A stretch of 64,000 nt of DNA from Onthophagus taurus. Its lineage: Eukaryota > Arthropoda > Insecta > Coleoptera > Scarabaeidae. The stretch covers positions 1,550,001-1,614,000 of the forward strand of contig NW_027248940.1 of NCBI RefSeq assembly GCF_036711975.1, in the 5' to 3' direction. Below the pieces are notes generated by a model. It saw nothing but the letters and a program-made list of their open reading frames with translations. It made no database searches and was not told the origin of the DNA. Within the stretch, counting starts at the first letter, position 1, and each line of letters opens with the position of its first letter. This document shows positions 44,878 to 56,048 of this stretch, in pieces. A program made the translations under genes and the position numbers.

Positions 44878-45609
44878 ATGATGGCAGATTACAAAGTAAT
44901 CACCCCCGATTTTGTAAATTTACACATTTCAACATCGAACAGTGATATACCATCGTTCAACGATAAACGTTTTCCAAAAGACACAACAATCGCCGATTTG
45001 AAGGCTAAGTTGGAGTTAATAACCGGGGGCTCAAGCGCAACGATGCAATTAGAAGGTTACTCGAAAGATAATAAACTAATTTGTACCCTAAGCGATGATT
45101 CAGCTCAATTGGGTCAATACCCGTTGGAAGATGGGATGCGGTTACACGTTGTTGATAAATTCTCGATAAAAAATGAGTTAGATTTTGGAAATGTACCCAA
45201 ATTCGAACTCTCCGATGAGCTTTACGCGAATAAAGCCGATTCACTTCGAGCGTTTTTAATGAGAAACAAACTGGGTCATTACAACGAGGATAATATTCAA
45301 AATAAAGAAAAATTAAAGAAGGAAGAACAAGAAATTTGCGAAGCTGTTGTTTTGGGGAGTCGATGTAAAGTTGAGATTGCTGGTGCTGCGACCAGATTGG
45401 GATGTGTTATGTTTAAAGGAAAAGTTGAAGGGTTAGATGGATTTTGGATTGGGGTTAAATATGATGAGCCTTTGGGAAAGAATGATGGTTCAGTTAAAGG
45501 GAAGAGGTATTTTGAGTGTCCCATGAATTATGGAGCTTTTGTTAAACCACAAAATGTACTTTGTGGGGATTTTCCAGAGGAAGATTATGATTTAAATGAA
45601 GAAATTTAA
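44878..45609 (+). CDS. TBCB: Tubulin-folding cofactor B
   Basis: Cytoplasmic cofactor that takes alpha-tubulin from the chaperonin CCT and, with cofactor E, helps build or take apart alpha/beta tubulin dimers. The 243-aa protein has the full family layout: a ubiquitin-like domain (about 10-92), a charged helical linker (about 115-155), and a CAP-Gly domain (about 159-230) with GFWIGVKYDEPLGKNDG (GKNDG motif at 200-204), KGKRYFEC and YGAFVKPQNV. The acidic tail ends DLNEEI, like the acidic C-terminal tails of other TBCB proteins. Two adjacent ATGs (44878, 44881) could start it. It is a single exon, so either an ancestral intronless form or a retrocopy; no poly-A tract or target duplication was found. 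It lies between inverted arms of the same satellite. Confidence 0.95.
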   Translation: MMADYKVITPDFVNLHISTSNSDIPSFNDKRFPKDTTIADLKAKLELITGGSSATMQLEGYSKDNKLICTLSDDSAQLGQYPLEDGMRLHVVDKFSIKNELDFGNVPKFELSDELYANKADSLRAFLMRNKLGHYNEDNIQNKEKLKKEEQEICEAVVLGSRCKVEIAGAATRLGCVMFKGKVEGLDGFWIGVKYDEPLGKNDGSVKGKRYFECPMNYGAFVKPQNVLCGDFPEEDYDLNEEI

Positions 45610-45658
45610 TTTTTTTGTGCTTTAATCTTAAGTTTTTTTTTTATAATTTTTTTATTTA

Positions 45659-45664
45659 AATAAA
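45659..45664 (+). terminator. Polyadenylation signal of TBCB
   Basis: AATAAA 50 bp after the stop codon, in a T/A-rich stretch just before the inverted satellite arm. Confidence 0.6.
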
Positions 45665-45719
45665 ATAATATATATAAATAATAGATTAACCTAACCTAAC
45701 TTTAATTGTTAAATTTAAA

Positions 45720-48165
45720 AGAATCATCTCTGGGTTATACCTGGGAGTTGAGGAATGAGTTATGTCTTAAATAAAAGCTTGAAATGTCCTCTTTAAAATG
45801 ATATACAACATACTTAAGTTTTTCTTAAATTTTAAGTTTTTCTTAAAGTGATCTTAAATTAAAGCTTAAAGAGTCCTCTTTATGATGGTATATGATAAGT
45901 TATGTGTTAGATAATAAAAAATTTTAGAAAAGAAATGTTTAAAAGAAAAGGTGTATAAACGAGATTTAAAATACATAGTGATATGTAAAAAATCATTTCA
46001 GGGTTATATCGGGGAGTTGAAGAATGAGTTATGTCTTAAATAAAAGCTTGAAATGTCCTCTTTAAAATGATATAGAACATGCTTAAGTTTTTTTTTTAAT
46101 TATACCAAAAAAAGAGTATTTTTCGAAAACGTTGCAAATTCGATCTTAACCTAACTTGTTAACATTAAGTGTCAAAATTAATAAAATCATATTTTTCTTA
46201 ATTTTGGGTATATAGAAATGAGGAATATCTTAAATTAAAGCTTAAAGAATTCTCTTTATGATGGTATATGATACGTTATGTGTTAGATAATAAAAATGTT
46301 TAGAAAAAAATGTTTAAAGGAAAAGTTGCATAAACGAGATTTTAAATACATAGTGATATGTAAAAAATCATTTCAGGGTTATATCGGGGAGTTGAAGAAT
46401 GAGTTATGTCTTAAATAAAAGCTTGAAATGTCCTCTTTAAAATGATATACAACATGCTTAAGTTTTTTTTTAATTATACCAAAAAAAGAGTATTTTTCGA
46501 AAACGTTGCAAATTCGATCTTAACCTAACTTGATAATTTTAAGTGTCAAATTTAAAAAAATTATATCCTTCTTAATTCTGGGTATATAGAAATGAGGCAT
46601 ATCTTAAATTAAAGCTTAAAGAGTCTTCCTCACGATGGTATACGATATGTTATGTGTTAGATAATAAAAATTTTTAGAAAAAAAATTTTGAAGGATATGT
46701 TGCACAAACGAGATTTTAAATACATACTGATATTTAAAAAATCATTTCCGGAGTATATCAAGAAGTTGAAGAATGAGTTATGTCTTAAATAAAAGCTTGA
46801 AATGTCCTCTTTAAAATGATATACAACATGCTAAAGTTTTATTTTAAAATACACAAAAAGAAGTATTTTTCGAAAACGTTGCAAATTCGATTTTGACCTT
46901 ACTTGTTAACATTAAGTGTCAAATTTAAAAAAATCATATGTTTCTTAATTCTGCATATATTGAAATGAGGCATATCTGAAATTAAAGCTTAAAGAGTGCT
47001 CTTTATGATGGTATATGATATGTTATGTGTTAGATAATAAAAATTTTTAGGAAACAACATTTAAAGGAAAAGTTGCACAAACGAGATTTTAAATACATAG
47101 TGATATTTAAAAAAATCATTTTCGGGGTATATCGGGAGTGGAAGAATGAGTTGTCTCTTAAATAAAACGTTGAAATGTCCTCTTTAAAATGATATATAAC
47201 ATGCTAAAGTTTTATTTTAAATTAGGCCCAAAAGAATATTTTTCGATAATGTTGCAAATTCGATCTTAACCTAACTTGTTAATATTAGGTGTCAAATTTA
47301 AAAAAATCATATCTTTCTTAATTTTGGGTATATAGAAATGAGGCATATCTTAAATTAAAGTTTAAAGAGTCCTCTTTATGATGGTGTATGATATGTTATG
47401 TGTTAGATAATAAATTCTTTTAGAAAAAAAATTTTGAAGGAAAAATTGCACAAATAAGATTTTAAATACATAGTGATACTTAAAAAAATCATTTTCTGGT
47501 TATATCAGGGAGTTGAAGAATGAGTTATGTCTTAAATAAAAGTTTGAAATGTCCTCTTTAAAATGATATACAACATGCTAAAGTTTTATTTTAAAATACA
47601 CAAAAAGAAGTATTTTTCGAAAACGTTACAAATTCAATCTTGACCTAACTTGTTAACATTAAGTGTCAAATTTAAAAAAAATATATGTTTCTTAATTCTG
47701 CATATATAGAAATGAGGCATATCTGAAATTAAAGCTTAAAGAGTCCTCTTTATGATGGTATATGATATGTTATGTGTTATTTAATAAAAAATTTTAGGAA
47801 AAGAAACGTGAAGGAAAAGTTGCACAAACGAGATTTCAAATACATAGTGATATTTAAAAAAATCATTTCCGGGGTATATCGGGGAGTTGAAGAATGAGTT
47901 GTCTTAAATAAAAGGTTGAAATGTCCTCTTTAAAATGATATATAACATGCTAAAGTTTTATTTTAAAATACACAAAAAAAAGTATTTTTCGAAAACGTTG
48001 ACCTAACTTGTTAACATTAAGTGTCAAATTAAAAAAATCATATGTTTCTTAATTCTGCATATATAGAAATGAGGCATATCTGAAATAAAAGCTTAAAGAG
48101 TCCTCTTTATGATGGTATATGATATGTTATGTGTTAGATAATAAAAATTTTTAGAAAAACATTTT
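45720..48165 (-). repeat. 357-bp satellite array in inverted orientation, about 7 units
   Basis: The same satellite as 32736-44690 on the other strand: GATGGTATATGATATGTTATG, ATGTGTTAGATAATAAAAAT and GAATGAGTTATGTCTTAAAT recur every 350-360 bp. Copies are more diverged from each other than in the main array, with several small deletions. Confidence 0.92.
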
Positions 48166-49515
48166 TTAATTAAATATTGTACGAACGAAATTTCCAGGTT
48201 ATTTTAATTAAGTCGATTTTTAAAAAATTGTATCTTAAGAAGTAATTGAGATATTGCGATGAAATAAAAAGCATTTTAAAGCAAATTTAATCTAGATTTA
48301 AAACAGCAAATGTTACTTTTTAATTCCAAACAGTTTTAAAGAAGCGATTTTTTAAGTTTTATTATAATTTTAGAATATTGTTAAAATTCAATACTTTGTA
48401 TCTCAAAAACTAATTACGATATTGAGTTGAAATAAAAAGCATTTTAAAGCAAATTTAATCCTAAATTAACACTCCAAAAATTAACTTTTAATTCCAACTA
48501 GTTTTCATGTGACGACTTTTTGAATACAAATCGCACGAAATTAATTCATTTAGAGGTTATTTTAATTAAGTCGATTTTTGAAAAAGCGTATCTTAAGAAC
48601 TGAGATATCGGGATGAAATAAAAAGTGTCTTGAAGTAAATTTAATCTAGATTTAGCACAGCGAAAATTGTTTTTTATTTCCAATCAATTTTTAAGGAGCG
48701 ATTTTTTAAGTGTCATCATAATTCTAGAATATTGTTAAAGTTTAAGACTTTGTATCTCAAAAGTTAATTGAGATATCGAGTTAAAATAAAAAGCAGTTTA
48801 AAGTAAATTGAATCCAAAATTAACTCTCCAAAAATTATCTTTTAATTCCAACTAGTTTTGATATAGCGATTTTTTGAAGTCAAATCGAACAAAATTGATT
48901 CATTTAGAGGTTATTTTAATTAAGTCGATTTTTAATGAATCGTATCTTAAGAACTAATTGAGATATCGCGATGAAATAAAAAGCATATTGAAGCAAATTT
49001 ACTCTAGATTTAGCATAGCGAAAATTATTTTTAATTCCAATCAATTTTTAAGGAGCGATTTTTTAAGTGCCATCATAATGTTAGAATGTTGTTAAACCTT
49101 AAGACATTGTATCTCAAAAGCTAATTGAGATATCGAGTTGAAATAAAAAACAGTTTAAAGCAAATTTAATCCAAAATTAACACTCCAAAAATTATCTTTT
49201 AATTCCAACTAGTTTTGATGTAGCGATTTTTTGAATTCAAATCGCACAAAATTGTTTAATTTATAGGTTACTTTAATTAAGTCGATTTTTAAAAAATCGT
49301 ATCTTAAGAACTAATTGAGATATCGCGATGAAATAAAGAGCATATTGAAGCAAATTTACTCTAAATTTAGCATAGCGAAAATTATTTTTTAATTCCAATC
49401 AATTGTTAAGGAGCGATTTTTTAAGTGTCATCATAATTTTAGAATGTTGTTAAACTTTAAGACATTGTATCTCAAAAACTAATTGAGATATCGAGTTGAA
49501 ATAAAAAGCATTTTG
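48166..49515 (-). repeat. Diverged 356-bp dimeric satellite, about 3.8 units
   Basis: TTAATTAAGTCGATTTTT recurs at about 48204, 48561, 48915 and 49271. Each unit holds two halves: TATCTTAAGAACTAATTGAG with ATCGCGATGAAATAAA, and TATCTCAAAAACTAATTGAG with ATCGAGTTGAAATAAA. Same period as the neighbouring array, and alignable to its inverted units (for example CGAACGAAATTT beside CAAACGAGATTT), so it is an older subfamily at the array edge. Confidence 0.85.
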
Positions 49516-50373
49516 ACGCACTCTGGCGATATTTTGAATCAATACAATCGTAGCACTCAAAGAGTTCATACGTGGGTCTATAATGTTTTCCCATGAATCT
49601 TCTGATTCAAATTACGACACAACACAAGGCACCACAACACATTGCGGCACACAAATATAAATCTCACCATAGTAAATGAAGGGTACAGGGGAAAAACATA
49701 CTAAGTCACAAAAATTCATTTTTTAGATTTTGGTGCCATCTGTTAGCGACGACATGACTCTAGCTTTGTATCAAGTCCATATAATGAAATATCAATCCTA
49801 GTCCATAGAAATCGGCTTTGAAATTTGAGTGTGCAACGAAAGAACATTCTAAGTCCACCGGACTCATCAAGCAGGCTTGCATAAATGTGACGTTTGCAGC
49901 AGATTGCGTCAGTGTGACAAGTTATGTCGTTGTAATGTGTTTGTGCTTGAAATTTTAAATTTTCTTATTGACTTACTGATCGTGTTTAATACAGTGTTAA
50001 TAATGTCGAGTGAAGACGAAAATGAGACGTCTGTAAGTTTTGGACGAAATACAAAAAAAAGGAAAGTTACAGGAAGATTACGTTCTGCTAATAAGAGGTT
50101 ACGTGTTGCTAGCAATGAGTGTGGTGACAGTTGCTCCTGCAAGCGTTTAAAATATTTTAAAGAAAGAGACGGTTTGTTAAAAGATTTTAATTTGCTGGGA
50201 TCGAAAAACAATCAAAGTGCTTATTTAGCTGGCTTAATTTCAATTCATCAGATAAAACGTAGAAGACCACGAAAAAATGAAGCAGACAGTAACTTGCACA
50301 ATCATGCATTTTGTTACAAAGTTAGATTGGTACGTGAAACAGGTGCGATTGAGGTTCCTATATGCAGGAAGGT

Positions 50374-52716
50374 TGAATGTGCCTACTCTATCTGCCGTTA
50401 TAACTGCAAAGCGGGACGCCGTTCTACAAGCAAGCGGCTCTGCAGACCAAATAGTAGCCAAAACTATGTATGTGCTAAGAGACGCATGTGAGGCTTCTAT
50501 GCCAAAAACAAGAAAGCATCGTTCAAAGCCAGCAACGTACTGGTGGACGCCTGAGATAGCAGAACTCTGCAAGGCCTGTCTCCACAGTCGAAGAAAGCTT
50601 ACCAGGCATAAACGCAGAGACTCGCAAAATGTAACACGAGAGACGGAGGAGTTGAAACGTGCCAAAAAGCTGCTAAAAGCCGCAATCTGGGAAAGCAAGA
50701 AGAAGAAGTGGGAGGAGATGTGGGAAGACGTTAATCGCGACCCATGGGGCCTGGGCTATAGGGTGGCCGTGAAAAAACTCGGTCACGCTTCTGCACCTGT
50801 AGTGTTTGACGCCGAGATGATGTTACCCATAGTCAACGCACTCTTTCCAAACCGACCCAAGCAGAATTTTTCATCCCTTCTCAACACGAACGAGGCTTCC
50901 CTTTTCACCGACGAGGAATTAGTTAAGGCTTGCACTTCGATAAAGAATAGAAAGGCGCCAGGCCCGGATGGAATTCCTTCGGAGGCCCTTAAGGTGGCCG
51001 TTACAACATCCCCTGATGTCATGCTACACATGTACAACGCATGCCTTAAAGAGGGTACTTTCCCCGATGCCTGGAAGGTACAGAGATTGGTTTTGATTCG
51101 AAAAAAAAAGGCGATCCTTCTTGTCCATCTGCATACCGACTCCTGTCCATGCTGGACACCGCGGGGAAGCTGCTTGAAAGGCTGCTTCGGAGCAGATTAA
51201 ATAATGTGATAGAGAGCGCAGGCGGACTAGCAACCAGACAGCACGGCTTCCGCACTGGCAGATCGACGATAGGAGCCGTCAAAGAAATAGTCCAAACTTT
51301 TAAGGAGGCTCAACGAAAAAACCATTACTCTAGGCCCATCGTAGTACTGATCACCTTAGACATTAGAAACTCGTTTAACTCTGCGCGCTGGGAGGAGATC
51401 CTCCATGCCTTGGAACGAAACTTCGCAACCCCGGACTATCTGTTGCGGATTCTGGGAAGTTACTTCACAAATAGGATTCTATCCTACGATACCCCACAAG
51501 GCCCAAGAACAAAGAGGATGACATGCGGAGTGGCGCAGGGGTCCGTCCTCGGTCCGGTGCTGTGGAACGTCTTCTACGACGGGATTCTGCGGCTGCAGAT
51601 GCCTGACGGAGTTTTTCTGTGGGCTACGCGGACGATTTGGCTGCGGTGATCCAGGCACGGAACGAAACCGAGGCTCAGAGAAGTATAAACAGAGTAATGA
51701 GAAGGACAAGCTGTTGGATGATGGACCGCGGTCTGACCCTTGCGGCTGATAAAACGGAAATCATCCTGCTTACTGGACGCCGCATACCGCTGGAGATAGG
51801 TTTCAAAGTTCAAGAGACCGAAACCGTCAGTCGGAAAGCCCTGAAATATTTGGGGGTAACGCTCGACAATAGACTAACATTCCGAGATCATGTGAGGTGT
51901 GCCTGCGATAGAGCGGCAAAAATTACAACAATGCTGAGTCGCATAATGGGAAATGTTGGCGGACCGACTGCGACCAAGCGCAGACTACTTATGGAGGTCT
52001 CAAATGCCATAATGTTATACGGCTGCGAGATCTGGACCGATGATCTAAGGCAGGATAGCCACAAACGTCTCATATCAGTCCAAAGAAGAAGTGCCCTGCG
52101 GATTACATCTGCGTATAGAACAGTGTCAGGACCTGCGGTGCTTGTAATCGCTGGCATTATCGTCATCGCTTGACCTACTAGCTGCGGAAAGAAAGGAGGT
52201 ATATGAAACAAAAGACGCAGTAGAACCGATACAAGCGCGTAAGCAGGCTAGAATGCATACATGTGATAAATGGCAGAAGCTATGGGACGAGGAAACCCGA
52301 GGCAGGTGGACGGCTCGACCGATCCCGCGTATTCAGATTTGGCGTGATCGAAAGCACGGCGAAGTCAATTACTACATTACCCAAATCCTAACGGGGCACG
52401 GATATTTTTGTAAATACCTCTAGAACATCGGAAAAGTAAATAGCCCTGCTTGCCCATATGCGGATGGGCTGACAGATGACGCCGAACACACAGTGTTCCA
52501 CTGCCACAGATGGAAAACCGAAAGGGAAGAGTTGACGGCAAATGTAGGCCCTATAGCACCCGACACGCTGGTCAACAAAATGATTAGTGACGAAGCGACT
52601 TGGACAACAATCGTTACCTTTTTGGCGAAGGTCCTCACCCAGAAGAAACTTGAAATGGATGTCGCCCTAGTCCATCTACACGAAGCTGAGTACAGAGAGG
52701 GCTCCCCGATAGGATG
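50374..52716 (+). pseudogene. R1-type LINE ORF2, frameshifted
   Basis: Frame 1 (to 51110): endonuclease-RT linker with YWWTPEIAEL and NRKAPGPDGIPSEAL, FPDAWKVQRLVLI. A shift near 51105 leads to LLDTAGKLLERLL, TRQHGFRTGRSTIGAV, ITLDIRNSFNSARW and GVAQGSVLGPVLWN. A second shift near 51615 leads to VGYADDLAAVIQ (YADD at 51625-51636), ALKYLGVTLD, QRRSALRITSAYRTVS. After another break near 52150 come GEVNYYITQILTGHGYF and CPYADGLTDDAEHTVFHCHRW, ending SPIG and stop at 52716. In the zinc knuckle the second Cys is Ala. At least three breaks make it inactive. The AYRT.S, NYY.TQ.LTGHG and C-terminal CCHC signatures indicate the R1 clade. Confidence 0.85.
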
Positions 52717-52764
52717 AATAGCCTTTTCTGATCCTTTATTCAACGCTACTACAACTACCAGCTG

Positions 52765-53035
52765 AAGCCGGAGGGGGGAACCCCGATGGGACGAAGAGCC
52801 CCCCTCCGATACCTGTAAGTTTACGGTTTTATATGCAAACCTAGAAGTAATCACATATTTTTAATTTTTTATACGTACCTGGACCCGACGTGAAGTTGAT
52901 CCAACTGCTGAAGTCGGAGGGGGGATCCCCGACGGGACGAAGAGCCCCCCTCCGATACCTACGTACCTGGACCCGACGTGGAGCTGATCCAACTGATGAA
53001 GACGGAGGGGGGACGAAGAACCCCCCTCCGATGCC
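52765..53035 (+). repeat. Tandem GC-rich hairpins in the LINE 3' UTR
   Basis: Three repeats of a module with CGGAGGGGGG, a short spacer containing GGGACGAAGA, and CCCCCCTCCGATRCCT (52770-52810, 52916-52957, 53003-53034), separated by repeated ACGTACCTGGACCCGACGTG segments. Each G6 and C6 block can pair as a strong hairpin, in sharp contrast with the AT-rich surroundings. Confidence 0.75.
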
Positions 53036-54936
53036 TGTAAGTTAACGGTCTTAAATGCAAACGTAAAAGTAACCATATGTTTTTATTTTGTTATACGTAC
53101 CTTAACCCGACGTGGAGTCTTCGATGCCTACGTACCTGTATTTGAAGTGCAGTAGATCCACTAAAGTACTGAAGAATCACAGAAGATGGATGGGGGATCC
53201 CCAAGCACACGAAATGCTCCGATGAAATACCCAGAAGGGTGGTCCCGGAGCTGGGGAAAGAGGGGGAGTTTTTAGTGGGTAACTTAGGGACTAGAGTCCC
53301 ACACTTCCGGCCGAAATATTTCCCAACACATCACCATCTACAAGCGCCAACAGTAGGCCGGGGTGCATAACGCATTTTCTCCCCCTCAGCGCAAAAAAAA
53401 AAAAAAAAAAATATGCAGGAAGGTATTTCTTTCAATTTTTGGGATAACTTCTCAGATCATAAGGACTAGCCAACATTCACTTATTACAACAGGAAATCCT
53501 CCAATCGACAACAGGTGTAAACACAAAAATAGAAAACACAAACTGTCAGACTAAACAATAGAAAGGATTCATTCCCACATTCAGTCTCTAAAAGGTAGGA
53601 AATCACACTATAGCTTGCATGATTCCAAACGTTTATATTTACCTGATGATCTTTCGATTAAAAAATTGCACAATATGTACACTGATATAATAAATCCAGA
53701 AAATCCCGTGTCATACGAATGTTACAGAAATATTGTTAATACCCAATATAATATTTCATTTGGGTATCCAAGAACAGACACCTGCTCGAACTGCGACGAA
53801 TTTCAGGCTAAGGTGTCATGCCTTCAAAAAGAAAAAGAAAATTGTACACCAGAAGAGTGCATCGCAAAAGAAAAGGATATACGGAATTTAACCATACTTA
53901 ACGAGTTACATTTGAGAAAAGCTAAAATGTTTTATAAGAGGAAAAGATTAGCAAAGAAAATAGCAAGAAAATCTGCCTGTTATGAATCCATCTGCATGGA
54001 TTTTATGAAGAATCTGCCGGTGCCTAATATTCCAACAAATGACGTATATTATAAACGTCAGTTGTCATTTTATATGTTCAATATCCATGTTCTTTCTACC
54101 GCCGAATCTTACTTTTTCACATATTATGATCAGACCATTGCAAAAAAGGGAGCAGAGGATGTGGTCTCTATGCTTTACCACTTTTGCAAAAACATTTTGC
54201 CACCTGAAGTAAAACACCTTGATATATTTTGCGACAGTTGTGCCGGGCAAAATAAAAATTCATGACCTAGATCAACACAAAAGTTAGAATTGAGCAGCCT
54301 TCACAGTGGAATGAACATGTACGAACATCACGCTCAAAACCTTCCCCATTTACAGTAATCGAATGCGATAGGAGCCTCTTTAAACATTGGAGTAAATACT
54401 TTTTGACCACGTCCTACAAAAAAAAAAGCTTCTTTTCAGACCAGACCCATTATTGAGATTCTCTTTGAAAAACAACATCCACGGACAGTACAGTTACGGG
54501 AATCTTATTCTGGGAGCTGGGAATCTCACATTATACTGGACAAGAAGAAGAAGAAGACGAGTGTTTTACAGAACAGAAACCGAGAAGCAGAGGAATCAGA
54601 ACTACTTTATGAGGGCCCAATTCCGATTCCAAAAAAGAAATTCGATAACATAATGTTTTTAAGTCGCTTCTGCGTACCAGAAGCTAAACTGTTCTATGAT
54701 ATAAAGGGTATTTATTAAGACTAATCTGTTATACTTTCTTATTCAAACTAATTAATAGCATTATCTATATTTAAAAAGTTATAGAGTTTTGAACTTTAAA
54801 CTTCGATTATCTCGCAACTTGACTTTTGTGACTTAGTATGTTCTTCCCCTGTACCCTTCAAATGTATTCAACCGATCCGACTTAAATCCGGCTTGAGACG
54901 GTACCGAAATATCCGAGCTTATGTAACAGGTTTTTT

Positions 54937-54970
54937 ATAATTCGCGACGGTAACGAAAGCTCTAACAGTA
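54937..54970. repeat. Short dispersed repeat, inverted match to 16455-16489
   Basis: TAATTCGCGACGGTAACGAAAGCTCTAACAGTA... (first 20: TAATTCGCGACGGTAACGAA) is the inverse of 16455-16489 with one mismatch. Here it is cut at TA by the mariner-like end at 54971. Confidence 0.6.
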
Positions 54971-55451
54971 CAGGGTGTCCCAATTTCGATGTCCGCATAG
55001 GCTATCTCCGAAACTAAAAGAAATACAAAAAAAGTAGCTTACATGTCATGATCTCGTTTTTCGAAAAAATGCTAATGCCGAAAACTCCGAACAGCTATCG
55101 TCTTTTGTTTTCGCCCTATCGGCAAAAAGTGAAAATTTTGCGAAAACGACAATTGCGAATATCTCACTTATTATCAACGATGGAGTATTATAAATAAAAC
55201 ATTATATGGGCAACTTTTTACGAAGAATTCAGTGGTGTAGGAAGAATTTTTTTCCCATCTTTTATTTTCGAGATTTTAGACGTAACTTTATTTTTTTAAA
55301 TAGAAACCATAGTTGGCTATGACCTAAAATAATTTGTTATTTTCTTCTGATAACAAATATATATAGTTTGTGGGGTATATTTCTTATGGTTATTGAATAA
55401 TTAACAAAAATTCATTTTGTTCCATCTAAAACTAATGTATGTATTTAAAAG

Positions 55452-55482
55452 TTAATGTTGCTATGGTGATAACCATAGCAAC
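55452..55482. repeat. Perfect hairpin, 12-bp stem
   Basis: ATGTTGCTATGG, loop TGATAA, then CCATAGCAACAT. It lies just before an inverted repeat pair (CACGAGAGCTGGCAGT at about 55529, ACTGCCAGCTCTCGTG at about 55926) that may delimit a 400-bp MITE. Confidence 0.55.
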
Positions 55483-56048
55483 ATAGGCATAGGCATAATT
55501 GCCAAAGTTTGTATAGTAAAAACCACGAGAGCTGGCAGTGACAGATCGCTTAAAAATGGTATGAATCAAGATATGGACGTACGACTTAGATTATTTCACC
55601 ACATACATTTAAATGTAGGTTATGTTAGTAATGGAGGTTATATGTCAAACATTGTCAAAGATATTATTTAATGATTTTCCTTAAAAAAAAACATTTTCGG
55701 CTTGTGAAAACACTAACAGATTCATGACAACGCTCACAAGACGTTTCGATTTGAGGTTATAATTATAGAGTTACATCCCTAGAAGAACAGACGTACTTTT
55801 TCGACGTGGCCATTTGAAATGTACAGCAGACATATCAAACTAATGCTATCTCTTTCTAACACACATTACTCTCTTGCGATTTGTGAACTACGTATGGCAT
55901 TTGTAAGAGCGGAAAACGATGATTTACTGCCAGCTCTCGTGGCGTCTACTATATTTAAAAATTCGATAACAACTCTGGCATTATGTGCTGGTACGATGCA
56001 CCAGCATGTTAAGTATCAAAGTATAACAAAACTGAATAAAACTTTACA

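Larger units (their letters stand above)
50374..53410 (+). mobile_element. R1-clade LINE, 5' truncated, with poly-A and 14-bp target duplication
   Basis: It is inserted in the TIR element's gene. ATATGCAGGAAGGT occurs at 50360-50373 and again at 53411-53424, just after a run of A (53391-53411). The ORF2 C-terminal two thirds and a long 3' UTR with GC-rich hairpin repeats are present. R1-clade elements with random target sites are known; this one did not use rDNA. Confidence 0.88.
50003..54717 (+). pseudogene. DUF7869-type protein, probable transposase, interrupted
   Basis: Three parts. First, 50003-50373: MSSEDENETSVSF, basic KKRK stretches, ECGDSCSCKRLKYF, LISIHQIKRRRPRK, ICRK. Then an R1-like LINE. 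Then 53425-54265: FLSIFGITSQIIRTSQH (helix-turn-helix-like), one stop after KHKLSD, PDDLSIKKLHNMY, FGYPRTDTCSNCDEFQ, RQLSFYMFNIHVL, TYYDQTIAKKGAEDVVSML and HLDIFCDSCAGQNKN. The region after AGQNKN is missing; the tail (54273-54717) reads EQPSQWNEHV, FTVIECD, FQTRPIIEILFE and LSRFCVPEAKLFYDI after a shift near 54417. Acidic residues (FYMFNIH.., IFCDSCAGQN) suit an RNase H-like catalytic core, but the triad is not proven. The frame upstream is open from 49877. The internal deletion, stop and shift show the copy was dying apart from the LINE insertion. Confidence 0.7.
49678..54859 (+). mobile_element. 5.2-kb TIR DNA transposon encoding a DUF7869-type protein (Sola-like?)
   Basis: The ends are 36-bp inverted repeats with one mismatch: GAAGGGTACAGGGGAARAAC with ATACTAAGTCACAAAA following (49678-49713), and the inverse ending at 54859. 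AAAT flanks both sides (49674-49677 and 54860-54863), a 4-bp target duplication. A subterminal partial repeat, GAACATTCTAAGTCCACC, lies at 49844. The single gene inside is split by an R1-like LINE; without that LINE the element is about 2.1 kb. Sola elements make 4-bp A/T-rich duplications, which would fit, but the superfamily is inference. Confidence 0.75.

Noticed and set aside
44878-45609. TBCB as a processed pseudogene
   Set aside because: The frame is fully intact with all domains, and no poly-A tract or target duplication was seen; a functional retrogene remains possible.
50003-50491. A short stand-alone basic protein gene ending at 50491
   Set aside because: After 50373 the frame runs into the R1-like LINE; the true continuation is found past the duplicated target at 53425.
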